A stretch of 7,913 bases of DNA from contig JANWJO010000095.1 of the NCBI GenBank assembly GCA_025449435.1, positions 1 to 7,913 of the forward strand. Direction: 5' to 3'. Made by a program: the position numbers and the translations under genes. Shown here piece after piece: positions 1-5,893 of the stretch (positions are counted from its first letter, which is position 1; each line of letters begins with the position of its first letter). The notes beneath the pieces were generated by a model, which had not been told where the DNA came from, made no database searches, and saw only the letters and a program-made list of their open reading frames with translations. Origin of the DNA: Chloroflexota bacterium (GTDB lineage Bacteria > Chloroflexota > UBA4733).

Positions 1-759
1 CGTCACACTGACCGGCGGCGGCGCAATGGTGGGGGCTGGGATGGGCAGCAACTCAGCACTCGGGACCAAGCCCGACGCTTTGAAGATGTCGCCGCCATTG
101 GCGACGGTCACCTGACCCGCGGCAGCCCACGGTTCCGCGACGGTCCACTGTTGCAACACGGCGCGCTGGCAGCGCACGACGATGGCCGCGCCGTTGAGTT
201 CTGACACTGGATGCGTCATGGGCAAGCCGTACAGGGCAATCGGGTCGGAAACCGCGTTGTATGCGGTCTGGATGGCCGAGTTGCTGTCCAGGAAGGCCAG
301 GTGCCGGGCTTCCACTTGGGCGAACGTGAGCCCGGTATCAGGAGAGGTATCCTCCGGGGCGGGTGTTTGGTAATTGGTTTGTAGCCAGGCATCCTTCCCC
401 GCATCGTGCAGCACATCCATCACATTGAGGAAAGCCACTGCACCCGCGTTCCACTGAAACACCGATTTCTGGAGGATTTGGTCGACAAACCCGCCGTAGG
501 GCAGCCGCTGCGATGCTGGATAGCCAAACGCGGACACGCCACCTTGCGTTGCAAACGTGTTATAGAAGGTGATGCCACCATCGTTGGTGATGGTGTACCC
601 TGGTTCTCCTGGCCCGCCGCCTTGTCCATTTGCCTGCGAGTAAAAGTGCCCGCCGGGTATCGGGTAGTCAACTGGCTGAGCCTGTGCCAAGGCGCCAGAA
701 GCCGTCGATATCGCCACACAGATCGACAGCATGATGGGTACCCACGCAGTATGTTTCAC
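1..759 (-). CDS. Secreted protein with LGFP-like repeats, 5' part (C-terminus off the window)
   Basis: The frame is open for 253 codons from a GTG at 757-759 to the left edge, so the C-terminus is missing. The GTG is chosen because a GAGGTGAGGAG Shine-Dalgarno lies 5 nt upstream and a Sec-type signal peptide follows at once: K2 and H3, a hydrophobic stretch at about 6-22, and a likely cut near ALA-QA at 24-27. The mature part begins PVDYPIPGGHFY (29-40). Two related modules are visible. One runs from FGYPASQR (78) to QKSVFQW (97-103). The other runs from LYGLPMTHP (176) to CQRAVLQQW (197-205) and ends in PWAAAGQVTVANGGD (210-224). Both share G-x-P, then Q, K/R, V and QW, recalling LGFP repeats. 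A Pro-rich stretch at 239-250 looks like a linker. Proteins of this style are frequent and uncharacterised in Chloroflexota. An extracytoplasmic, possibly surface-binding role is inference; no catalytic motif is visible. Confidence 0.82.
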   Translation of the reverse strand, partial: MKHTAWVPIMLSICVAISTASGALAQAQPVDYPIPGGHFYSQANGQGGGPGEPGYTITNDGGITFYNTFATQGGVSAFGYPASQRLPYGGFVDQILQKSVFQWNAGAVAFLNVMDVLHDAGKDAWLQTNYQTPAPEDTSPDTGLTFAQVEARHLAFLDSNSAIQTAYNAVSDPIALYGLPMTHPVSELNGAAIVVRCQRAVLQQWTVAEPWAAAGQVTVANGGDIFKASGLVPSAELLPIPAPTIAPPPVSVT

Positions 760-764
760 GGCAT

Positions 765-773
765 CTCCTCACC
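765..773 (-). promoter_or_regulatory. Ribosome binding site that decides the GTG start
   Basis: On the minus strand the bases read GGTGAGGAG, leaving 5 nt to the GTG at 759. An ATG in between (ATGCCGTGA) is out of frame and meets a stop after two codons, so the GTG is the start. Confidence 0.75.
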
Positions 774-1039
774 TCTGCGGGTGCCCTGGCAAGCGACCAT
801 CCGCCTGCATCACTTGCAATGACGAATCGCCGCTGCCATTGTTACAGAGGCATGGCGAAGCACGTGCCTGGTCGCCACGAATTTCCCATCGCGCCAGGAG
901 GGCCACGTCCCACGCGCTGGGCGTCGTGCCCGTTATTGGGAGAGCAACCGTCCTCATGGGCGCTGGTGGGTCGCTGGCAACGCTGCTGGACGTTCTTGGC
1001 CAGACGCATTGCCAAACACCGGCTCTGGTGCCACTATGC

Positions 1040-1054
1040 ATGATGAAACATCAT
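1040..1054. repeat. Perfect inverted repeat ATGATG-AAA-CATCAT, possible operator
   Basis: Two perfect 6-bp arms flank a 3-nt AAA centre, about 80 bp upstream of the 68-aa gene start. The size and symmetry suit a dimeric repressor site. The stem is too short and AT-rich for a terminator. Operator function is inference; no regulator has been matched to it. Confidence 0.35.
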
Positions 1055-1121
1055 CTCACTTTTACGGTTCCGTGGCCCTCTTCTTGCAGAGAGTCGCTAA
1101 GCTAAAGCCTACAAGGCACGT

Positions 1122-1129
1122 AGGAGGAG
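1122..1129 (+). promoter_or_regulatory. Strong ribosome binding site of the 68-aa gene
   Basis: AGGAGGAG sits 6 nt before the ATG at 1136. This near-ideal Shine-Dalgarno is the main reason for treating the short frame as a real gene. Confidence 0.7.
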
Positions 1130-1135
1130 ATCCTG

Positions 1136-1342
1136 ATGCAGCCCGCACCAAAAGTGAGTCAGCCCGAGCAGACGAATGGTGGTGGTCAGCCACCCTTCAG
1201 CGAACAGGAACACGAGCACCTGGTGTGCCTCGCACTGGGCATAGCAGGCGTCAGCCGCTCGTCCGACACGTTCTCCGACGCCGAGCTCTGCCGATTACGC
1301 TTTCTGCGCCGGTTGCGCGAGCAGGGCCACCTGCCTTCCTAG
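1136..1342 (+). CDS. 68-aa orphan protein with C-terminal R-L-x-F-L-R-x-L motif
   Basis: No family is recognised. The start is well supported by the AGGAGGAG site 6 nt upstream. The first 20 residues are polar and Gly/Pro/Gln-rich, probably disordered. A short acidic stretch follows (FSEQEHEHL, 21-29), then a small hydrophobic segment (VCLALGIAGVS, 30-40), a Ser-rich turn, and a basic amphipathic C-terminal helix, RLRFLRRLREQGHLPS (53-68). There is no signal peptide and no convincing membrane helix. It stands alone: the upstream gene is divergent and the downstream gene starts 288 bp later. The last 16 residues match the last 16 of the 90-aa protein at 5584-5856 at 8 positions, suggesting the two belong to one small-protein family. 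Function is unknown; a protein-binding or nucleic-acid-binding tail would fit its charge. Confidence 0.65.
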   Translation: MQPAPKVSQPEQTNGGGQPPFSEQEHEHLVCLALGIAGVSRSSDTFSDAELCRLRFLRRLREQGHLPS

Positions 1343-1630
1343 GCGTCTGGAGCTCGTAGCCAAGGCGCCCAGCTGCAACGATAGGGCGGCACCCTTAGTA
1401 GGCGTCCTCCCCTTCACGCCTCCGCCATCCACCGTGCACACGGCCGCAGCGTTACTTTAATCCCCTTCCAGCGGGGGCCACTACCAGTTCACACCTTTCT
1501 TACAATTGTTGGCTAAGACATCATCGGCAGACTGTAGAGTCAGCAGTACGCCCCCACGCGCTCCCTTCTGGCTACCGCACCGCCTATCCAGACCGGTCTT
1601 CAACAGGCAATACCTGGAGGGTCGAACGGC
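1343..1630. other. Non-coding leader region before the membrane regulator
   Basis: This 288-bp stretch has no credible gene. TACAAT at 1501-1506 is a fair -10 match, but nothing like TTGACA stands 15-19 bp before it, so I do not call a promoter. GGAGG at 1616-1620 is the ribosome binding site for the ATG at 1631, with 10 nt between. No clear terminator for the 68-aa gene was found. Confidence 0.5.
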
Positions 1631-3172
1631 ATGTTCGAGTGGTACTCGCTGCCGAGCTTCGCCGCCATGGTGGTCTGCTGGGCACTCGCTGCCTACTTGC
1701 TCAGCTGGGATCGCGGCAAGCCCGCCATTCGGTGGACGGTGGCGATCCTCCTGGCCACTGCCCTAGAATTAATGGGCGAGGGCATGCGCGCCAACGCCAT
1801 TACCCAGCAGGACTGGCTGCCATGGGCTCGCTACCTGCGCTGGTCCATCATCGTGGTACCTGTCCTCTGGTGCTGGATCACGGTACAGTTTGTGCGCGAC
1901 CAGGGTGATCCACGCCTACGCTGGCTCGGGCGTTGGGTGGGCCAGACCGTCATGGCCCTCATCATGGTGCTTGCCGTTGCAGTCGTTGGTGGGTTATTCT
2001 TTCGCCCGCAACTGTTCCTCCAAGCGCCGATGATCTTGAACCAGCAAGGGCCGTTCGAATTCCGCCTAGCGCCCGGACCGTTGCTGGTGCCCCTGGTTGT
2101 GGCGGCGCTTGGCGGGGTGGTACTGGCGGCGCTGCTGACTGGCACGGCCGCAGCCCTCACCAGCGGACGCGCCCGCTGGCACTTCGTCCGCCTCCTGGTC
2201 GCCTCCCTGTGTACCTTGGCCGGCGGCCTCGGTTTGGCCGCTGCCATCTACACCATCCGCCCCTTCTGGTCCCTGTGGACCACGCCACTACTGCTGGGTA
2301 TCGGGCTCGGCCTCCTGGCGGTGGAAGTCGCCGCCGACGCCCTCGCCGCCGATGGCGACCTCCTGCTGCGCGATCTCGCCCAGTTCGTGGCTACCAACGC
2401 CATCCTGTGCACGCTTTTCACCGTGCTCTTTGTCCTGGCGTCACGCGGCTTGACCTTTATCAGCCTCTCCCTGCTCATCTGGAGTCTCACCGCCATCTGC
2501 CTGGCCCGACCAGTTGTGCGCAATGTCCGCCGCCTGGTCGATCAGTTCGCCTTCGCCCCCGCCATCGCCGCCTTGCGCGACGCCGCTGTCCAGTCAGGAC
2601 AGGAAATGGCCCTCACCCGCGACCTCCCAGTCGCACGACTCGAGATGCCTGATGCCGCAGATGATCCGGTAGCCAACCCGCCTCCCCCTACCGCGAGTCC
2701 CGTGGAACCGCTCGCCCTGGAAGCACCTCCCGCCAGCAACACGATCACGGACACCGAGCACGCCTTGCGCGAGCTCTACCACCTGGCGGCGCTGGCGACC
2801 TCGCCACTAGTGTCTACCCTGCCCCACTCCCTGGCCGTGGCCCTACAGGAGCAGCACCGCGCGGTGCCCGCGCGGGCGACCCAACTGGAGCAGGCTCAGG
2901 CGCTGCGCCTGGTGGTGCTGGAGGGGATCGATCGCTTCAAGCCGGTGGATCGGGAGCCAGGGAAGCAGCACGTGCACTACCACATCCTGCATATGGAGTA
3001 TGTGCGGGGCTTGCCTAACGTGCAGATCCAGATGCTCCTTAGCATCAGCAATGCCACCTTTCACCGCCACCGCCGGCAGGCGATCCAAGCCCTGGCTGCC
3101 GATTTGCTGAGCAACGAAGCCATCCTCACGGCTCAGCGCCGTGAGCCGGCTGGTACAGCAACTATGTACTAG
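1631..3172 (+). CDS. Predicted membrane-anchored transcription regulator: multi-helix sensor plus C-terminal HTH
   Basis: The 513-aa protein has about nine hydrophobic helices, near residues 8-25, 34-50, 69-88, 105-124, 149-170, 185-207, 213-235, 252-271 and 274-292. This recalls the seven-helix sensor halves of some histidine kinases. After the last helix, RPVVRNVRRLVDQFAF (293-308) resembles the juxtamembrane 'plr.rlq.lvDrlfyR' segment of such kinases. No H-box or ATPase domain follows. Instead there is a Pro/Ala-rich linker (about 335-372), a helical domain (375-438, with SPLVSTLP at 391-398 and LEGIDRFKP at 430-438), and a sigma-region-4-like helix-turn-helix: HILHMEYVRGLP (451-462), VQIQMLLSISNATFHRHRR (464-482), then AIQALAADLL (484-493). 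That tail is the type found in many Chloroflexota regulators. Inference: a membrane signal is passed directly, or after proteolytic release, to DNA. Ligand and targets are unknown; the adjacent propeller genes are candidates. ATG 1631 has GGAGG 10 nt upstream. Confidence 0.8.
   Translation: MFEWYSLPSFAAMVVCWALAAYLLSWDRGKPAIRWTVAILLATALELMGEGMRANAITQQDWLPWARYLRWSIIVVPVLWCWITVQFVRDQGDPRLRWLGRWVGQTVMALIMVLAVAVVGGLFFRPQLFLQAPMILNQQGPFEFRLAPGPLLVPLVVAALGGVVLAALLTGTAAALTSGRARWHFVRLLVASLCTLAGGLGLAAAIYTIRPFWSLWTTPLLLGIGLGLLAVEVAADALAADGDLLLRDLAQFVATNAILCTLFTVLFVLASRGLTFISLSLLIWSLTAICLARPVVRNVRRLVDQFAFAPAIAALRDAAVQSGQEMALTRDLPVARLEMPDAADDPVANPPPPTASPVEPLALEAPPASNTITDTEHALRELYHLAALATSPLVSTLPHSLAVALQEQHRAVPARATQLEQAQALRLVVLEGIDRFKPVDREPGKQHVHYHILHMEYVRGLPNVQIQMLLSISNATFHRHRRQAIQALAADLLSNEAILTAQRREPAGTATMY
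3118..3151 (+). repeat. Hairpin repeat unit 1, inside the 3' end of the regulator gene
   Basis: CTCACGGC (3125-3132) pairs perfectly with GCCGTGAG (3138-3145) around a 5-nt loop. An outer AGCC (3118-3121) pairs with GGCT (3148-3151) across a small internal loop, giving 12 bp in total. Its first 15 bases, AGCCATCCTCACGGC, recur exactly at 3171-3185. The unit encodes residues near 497-507 of the regulator. Confidence 0.6.
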
Positions 3173-3202
3173 CCATCCTCACGGCGCGCGCCTTGTGGCT
3201 AG
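3169..3202. terminator. Hairpin repeat unit 2 between converging genes, possible terminator
   Basis: CTAGCCA (3169-3175) pairs with TGGCTAG (3196-3202), and the enclosed region holds the palindrome GGCGCGCGCC (3183-3192). It overlaps the regulator's TAG stop and lies in the 75-bp gap before the end of the converging propeller gene. No T-run follows on either side, so intrinsic termination is only plausible. A second, weaker pairing (CCGGG at 3212-3216 with CCCGG at 3236-3240) follows it. Confidence 0.4.
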
Positions 3203-3247
3203 GTGCCTAGACCGGGATGGTGCTTTCGGTCACTACCCGGGAGCGCA

Positions 3248-4297
3248 TCAGCACGAAGTGCCAGTCGCGCAATCTTGGATGACCGACACGCTCACACTCC
3301 CGCTGTTCGTGATGTACACCTGGTTATTCACCGGGTCTACATTGCCGCCACGGGGCATGCTTCCAACCGGGATGGTGGCGATCACGGTGCCAGTAGGGCC
3401 ATCGATTTCGGACACGGAATTGCTGCCCGTGTTGGAGATGAAGATGTGGTTCGTGTTCTGGTTGACGCCCACCCGGCGCGGGTCTTTCCCTACGGTGATC
3501 ACGTCACCGGGAATAAACGTCCCCGTGGCCAGGTCCATCACCCACACCGCCTGGTCGCCGGACATGGACACGTATCCCAAGTGCGTCGAAAGATTGAGCC
3601 CGATCTCCCGAGGTGACTTGCCGGTGGCCAGTGTGCTGACCACGGTGTTGGTGGTGCTATCGATAATAGACAGCGTATTCCCCGTGTAGTTGGCCACGTA
3701 CATGCGATGCGCCGTTGGGTCCAAAGCGATACCGGTCGGGTTGTTGCCGACGGGGATCGTGGCCACCACAGCGTTGGTGTTGCCATCGATGACGGCCACC
3801 GAGTTGGTGCCGTTCACACCGACATATATCTTGTTGGTGCTCGTGTCGATGGCCAATCCACCAGCCTGCGTGCTCGCACCGATGTTAATGGTCTTGATGA
3901 CCTTGTCGGTGCTGCCGTCCAGGACGGAAATGGTCTGCCCGCCAAAGCCGGGCGGGCAGACCAGCGGACCAATCGTGATGGCATCGATACACCCCACATT
4001 GTTGACATAGATGCGGTTCGTCAGCGGATTTGGGACAGCCGAAATGGGATGCAACCCAACCGCAACGGTGTCGACAACCTTGTTCACCGTGGTATCGACG
4101 ACCGAGATGGTGGCGCCTCCCCAGTTCGTCACATAGGCACGGTTCGTTATTGGGTTGACCCCCGCGTCAGTCGGGAACAACCCCACCGGGAATCTGGACA
4201 CCACACTGGCCGCACTGGCCAGCGGAGCAACCGCCAGCCACAACGAGCCTGCCGTCGCCAAGAGTGCCAGGGTGCCGCGAAGTCGCCCAAGAGCCAT
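3248..4297 (-). CDS. Sec-exported YVTN-family seven-bladed beta-propeller protein
   Basis: The 349-aa protein opens with basic residues (R5, R7) and a hydrophobic core ending ASAASVVS, a Sec signal peptide cut near residue 29 or 30. The rest is a series of about 42-residue YVTN/SMP-30-like blades carrying the pattern N-P-x-T-N-R-x-Y-V-x-N, then S-V-x-D, then V-x-x-T-I-x-V-G, with V-G marks near 38, 80, 139, 183, 269 and 311. I count seven blades; the N-terminal SRFPVG probably closes the ring with the last blade. Blade 2 has an insertion (101-120) with Cys103 and Cys114, and the tail has Cys343 and Cys349; these could form disulfides outside the cell. Such proteins serve as binding scaffolds; no enzyme residues are evident. 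The ATG at 4297 has GAGAGG just upstream. It is divergent from a second propeller at 4592. Ligand unknown. Confidence 0.88.
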   Translation of the reverse strand: MALGRLRGTLALLATAGSLWLAVAPLASAASVVSRFPVGLFPTDAGVNPITNRAYVTNWGGATISVVDTTVNKVVDTVAVGLHPISAVPNPLTNRIYVNNVGCIDAITIGPLVCPPGFGGQTISVLDGSTDKVIKTINIGASTQAGGLAIDTSTNKIYVGVNGTNSVAVIDGNTNAVVATIPVGNNPTGIALDPTAHRMYVANYTGNTLSIIDSTTNTVVSTLATGKSPREIGLNLSTHLGYVSMSGDQAVWVMDLATGTFIPGDVITVGKDPRRVGVNQNTNHIFISNTGSNSVSEIDGPTGTVIATIPVGSMPRGGNVDPVNNQVYITNSGSVSVSVIQDCATGTSC

Positions 4298-4425
4298 GTG
4301 TACCTCTCGTCCCTGCTATTGGCTGGCATCCAATCACCCGCCAGGCTCATCGTACGCTGCCCAGACTCTCACAACCTCTCAGCATGCGTCGCTCCCACCC
4401 GCAAGCCGCCGGCACCAAGCAAGAG

Positions 4426-4525
4426 GTGATAGTTGGTGAGACATTTTGATCGCACCGTGAGCCAGCTGCGTGTTTGTGAGAGCAACATTCCGGTCCCGGT
4501 GAGAGCCGCGCGTAGTTCGTGAGAC
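4426..4525 (+). repeat. Array of GTGAGA-type boxes about 20 bp apart
   Basis: GTGAG begins at 4436, 4457, 4476, 4499 and 4519, spacings of 21, 19, 23 and 20 bp, or roughly two helical turns. A weaker GTGAT starts at 4426. The first, third and fifth boxes share a longer GTT-n-GTGAGA core; the second and fourth have other 5' flanks. An inverted copy, TTGTGAGAG on the minus strand, lies at 4366-4374. The array may be operator sites for a cooperative regulator. Alternatively it may be the decayed end of an IS21-like element, whose ends carry repeated transposase sites. No transposase gene is present here. Confidence 0.55.
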
Positions 4526-4574
4526 TTGCCTCATCCCATCGTGCACGTTGAAGCCCGCCACTGTACGGCGGGAT

Positions 4575-4581
4575 AAGGAGG
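4575..4581 (+). promoter_or_regulatory. Ribosome binding site of the second propeller gene
   Basis: AAGGAGG stands 10 nt before the ATG at 4592. It supports this start, from which the Tat-type signal peptide begins. Confidence 0.65.
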
Positions 4582-4591
4582 AAACCGCACG

Positions 4592-5587
4592 ATGGATCTC
4601 ACATACAGCCGTCGCGCCATGCTTCGCACCATGTTTGGAGGCGCAGCATTCCTGGCGACCTCCCGGACACCCTTAGCGCAGGCCGGAACGTCGAATACTA
4701 TCGCGATGCCGGCGTTCGTCACCGCGATTCCCGTGGGTAGCAGTCCAGATGGAGTCGATTTCAACTCCGTTACCAACAGGGTCTACGTAGCCAATCTCGG
4801 TGGCACCACGCTATCCGTCATCGACAGTGCTCAGCGCTCGGTCGTAGCCACTGTTCCGGTAGGTCAAGCGCCTCGTCACGTGGTCGTCAACGCCTTAACG
4901 AACCGTGTGTACGTATCGAACTTCCAGGGCCAGAGCGTGGCCGTACTCGATGGCAGTTCTAACGCGGTTATCGCCACCATCGCAGTGGGACGGGGTCCGA
5001 TCGGCATCGGGCTCAACTCCGCATTGAACCGCATCTACGTGGCCAATCAGCTTGAAGGCAACCTGACTGTGATAGACACCTCCGCCAACGCACTGCTCAC
5101 CACCATACCGGTGAACACCGCGCCACACGGGGTCGCCGTTGACCCCACCACCAATCGCGTCTACGTCACCAGCCAGGGCCAGCACACCGTGCAAGTGCTG
5201 GATGGCGTCGGGCTTTCTACGCTGGCCACCATCCACTTGGGCTCCATGCCAGTGCGCGTCATCATCAACGCGGCTGCCCAGTTGGCATTCGTGTCGTTGG
5301 GCGACGGCGGCTTGGTGGCCGTCAACACAACCACCATGTCTGTACTGGGGACGCTGGCCCTCCCGGGCGTGACCGATGGTCTTGCCTACGATGGCAACAC
5401 GAATCGCATCTACGCCAGCGACAACGTCGCCATGGTCTATTCCGCGATCGATGTCAGCACACTCACCGCGCTGGCCGAGATATCGGTGCGGGCAAGGATC
5501 CCGCGCACTGTCGCCTTCAACCCAGTAACGCGACAGGTATTCGTGTCTGTGGCCGGGAACGATACGCTAGCGATGTTCCAGGCATGA
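4592..5587 (+). CDS. Tat-signal YVTN-family beta-propeller protein
   Basis: The 331-aa protein begins MDLTYSRRAMLR; S6-R7-R8-A9-M10-L11 fits the twin-arginine S-R-R-x-F-L pattern. A short hydrophobic stretch follows, and cleavage is likely after LAQA near residue 31. From about 43 the chain is YVTN blades with the same pattern as the divergent neighbour (TNRVYVANLGG at 61-71, TNRVYVSNFQG at 103-113, LNRIYVANQ at 145-153, TNRVYVTSQG at 187-196). Seven blades fit the length, the later ones being more degenerate (QLAFVSLGDGG at 230-240, NRIYASDN at 271-278). The mature part has no cysteine, unlike the neighbour. Tat export implies folding before export; with no cofactor motif visible, the reason is unclear. 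It is probably an extracytoplasmic binding scaffold. Its stop overlaps the next start (ATGA), so the 90-aa gene is likely cotranslated. Confidence 0.88.
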   Translation: MDLTYSRRAMLRTMFGGAAFLATSRTPLAQAGTSNTIAMPAFVTAIPVGSSPDGVDFNSVTNRVYVANLGGTTLSVIDSAQRSVVATVPVGQAPRHVVVNALTNRVYVSNFQGQSVAVLDGSSNAVIATIAVGRGPIGIGLNSALNRIYVANQLEGNLTVIDTSANALLTTIPVNTAPHGVAVDPTTNRVYVTSQGQHTVQVLDGVGLSTLATIHLGSMPVRVIINAAAQLAFVSLGDGGLVAVNTTTMSVLGTLALPGVTDGLAYDGNTNRIYASDNVAMVYSAIDVSTLTALAEISVRARIPRTVAFNPVTRQVFVSVAGNDTLAMFQA

Positions 5588-5856
5588 GCAATGAATTCGC
5601 TCAGACCTGTCACCCGGGCAATCCTCAGGTCGTGATACCTCAGCTGGCACAAGAACCGTGGGTGGAGGGCTGCTTCAGAGAATGTGCGGCCCTTTCGACC
5701 CAACCCGGCATCCTGTTTTGGGTGCAGGCCGTTAATGCCTGGCAAGCACTGGGCAACGACGACGTGGCGTTTCTGTTCGATGACGCGTGCGCGGTGCCGT
5801 TCCTCCGGCTGTGCTTCCTGCGCTGGTTGTACCAGGTGGGAAGAATAGCCAGCTAA
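5584..5856 (+). CDS. 90-aa orphan protein, translationally coupled to the propeller
   Basis: No family is recognised. The ATG shares ATGA with the stop of the propeller gene, the usual sign of translational coupling; there is no strong Shine-Dalgarno of its own. Codons favour G or C in third position like the neighbours, which supports coding. The protein is rich in Cys (9, 30, 34, 69, 77) and Trp (26, 46, 53, 81), with no signal peptide. It reads as a small helical domain (PWVEGCFRECAAL, 25-37; ILFWVQAVNAWQAL, 43-56), an acidic stretch (GNDDVAFLFDDAC, 57-69), and a basic C-terminal helix, RLCFLRWLYQVGRIAS (75-90). That tail matches the end of the 68-aa protein at 1136-1342. The 3' end is followed by a strong hairpin. 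A noncoding origin cannot be excluded, but the coupling and shared tail argue for a real gene. Confidence 0.6.
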   Translation: MSNEFAQTCHPGNPQVVIPQLAQEPWVEGCFRECAALSTQPGILFWVQAVNAWQALGNDDVAFLFDDACAVPFLRLCFLRWLYQVGRIAS

Positions 5857-5863
5857 TGCGCTT

Positions 5864-5893
5864 GCCTGGCAGCACTATGAGGTGCTGCCAGGC
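5864..5893. terminator. Bidirectional hairpin terminator between converging genes
   Basis: GCCTGGCAGCAC (5864-5875) pairs perfectly over 12 bp with GTGCTGCCAGGC (5882-5893) around a 6-nt loop. It starts 7 bp after the stop of the 90-aa gene and covers the last codons and TAG of the hydrolase on the other strand. Only short T-tracts follow, so efficiency is uncertain. A competing hairpin, CTGCCA (5885-5890) with TGGCAG (5895-5900), shares part of the second arm. Confidence 0.6.

Larger units (their letters stand above)
760..1135. other. Non-coding spacer between two divergent genes
   Basis: These 376 bases separate the minus-strand secreted-protein gene from the plus-strand 68-aa gene, so both promoters should lie here. 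No reading frame in it has a credible start site or protein-like composition. I see no convincing -35/-10 pair on either strand. The clearest structure is the inverted repeat at 1040-1054; a weaker one is TTGGC at 998-1002 with GCCAA at 1013-1017. Confidence 0.6.
4298..4591. other. Divergent spacer between the two propeller genes
   Basis: This 294-bp spacer should carry promoters for both propeller genes. Its right half holds the GTGAGA-box array described separately. I found no confident -35/-10 pair. On the minus strand TTGTGA and TACGAT occur, but only 14 bp apart. AAGGAGG at 4575-4581 is the ribosome binding site for the ATG at 4592. Short frames here lack start signals and are not called. 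Confidence 0.55.

Noticed and set aside
406..822. 138-codon plus-strand frame near the left end
   Set aside because: It is antisense to the secreted-protein gene, which has a strong Shine-Dalgarno, a signal peptide and a repeated module.
1501..1506. Promoter at TACAAT
   Set aside because: No -35-like hexamer stands at a suitable distance and there is no extended -10 TG.
1518..1525. ACATCATC repeated from 1048-1055 as a shared operator half-site
   Set aside because: Eight bases recurring once, without the inverted partner, is within chance.
1933..2652. 239-codon plus-strand frame inside the regulator gene
   Set aside because: Its product is Arg/Pro-rich in the manner of a shifted frame of GC-rich DNA, and it lies wholly within a better-supported gene with membrane helices and an HTH.
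3707..4429. 240-codon plus-strand frame opposite the Sec propeller
   Set aside because: It is antisense to a clear repeat protein, has no start site, and its order comes from the blade repeats read backwards.
4426..4525. CRISPR array
   Set aside because: The repeats are only about 6-10 bp, degenerate, and spaced too closely; no cas gene is present.
4379..4561. 60-codon minus-strand frame across the GTGAGA array
   Set aside because: It has no ribosome binding site and poor composition, and its content is explained by the repeat boxes.
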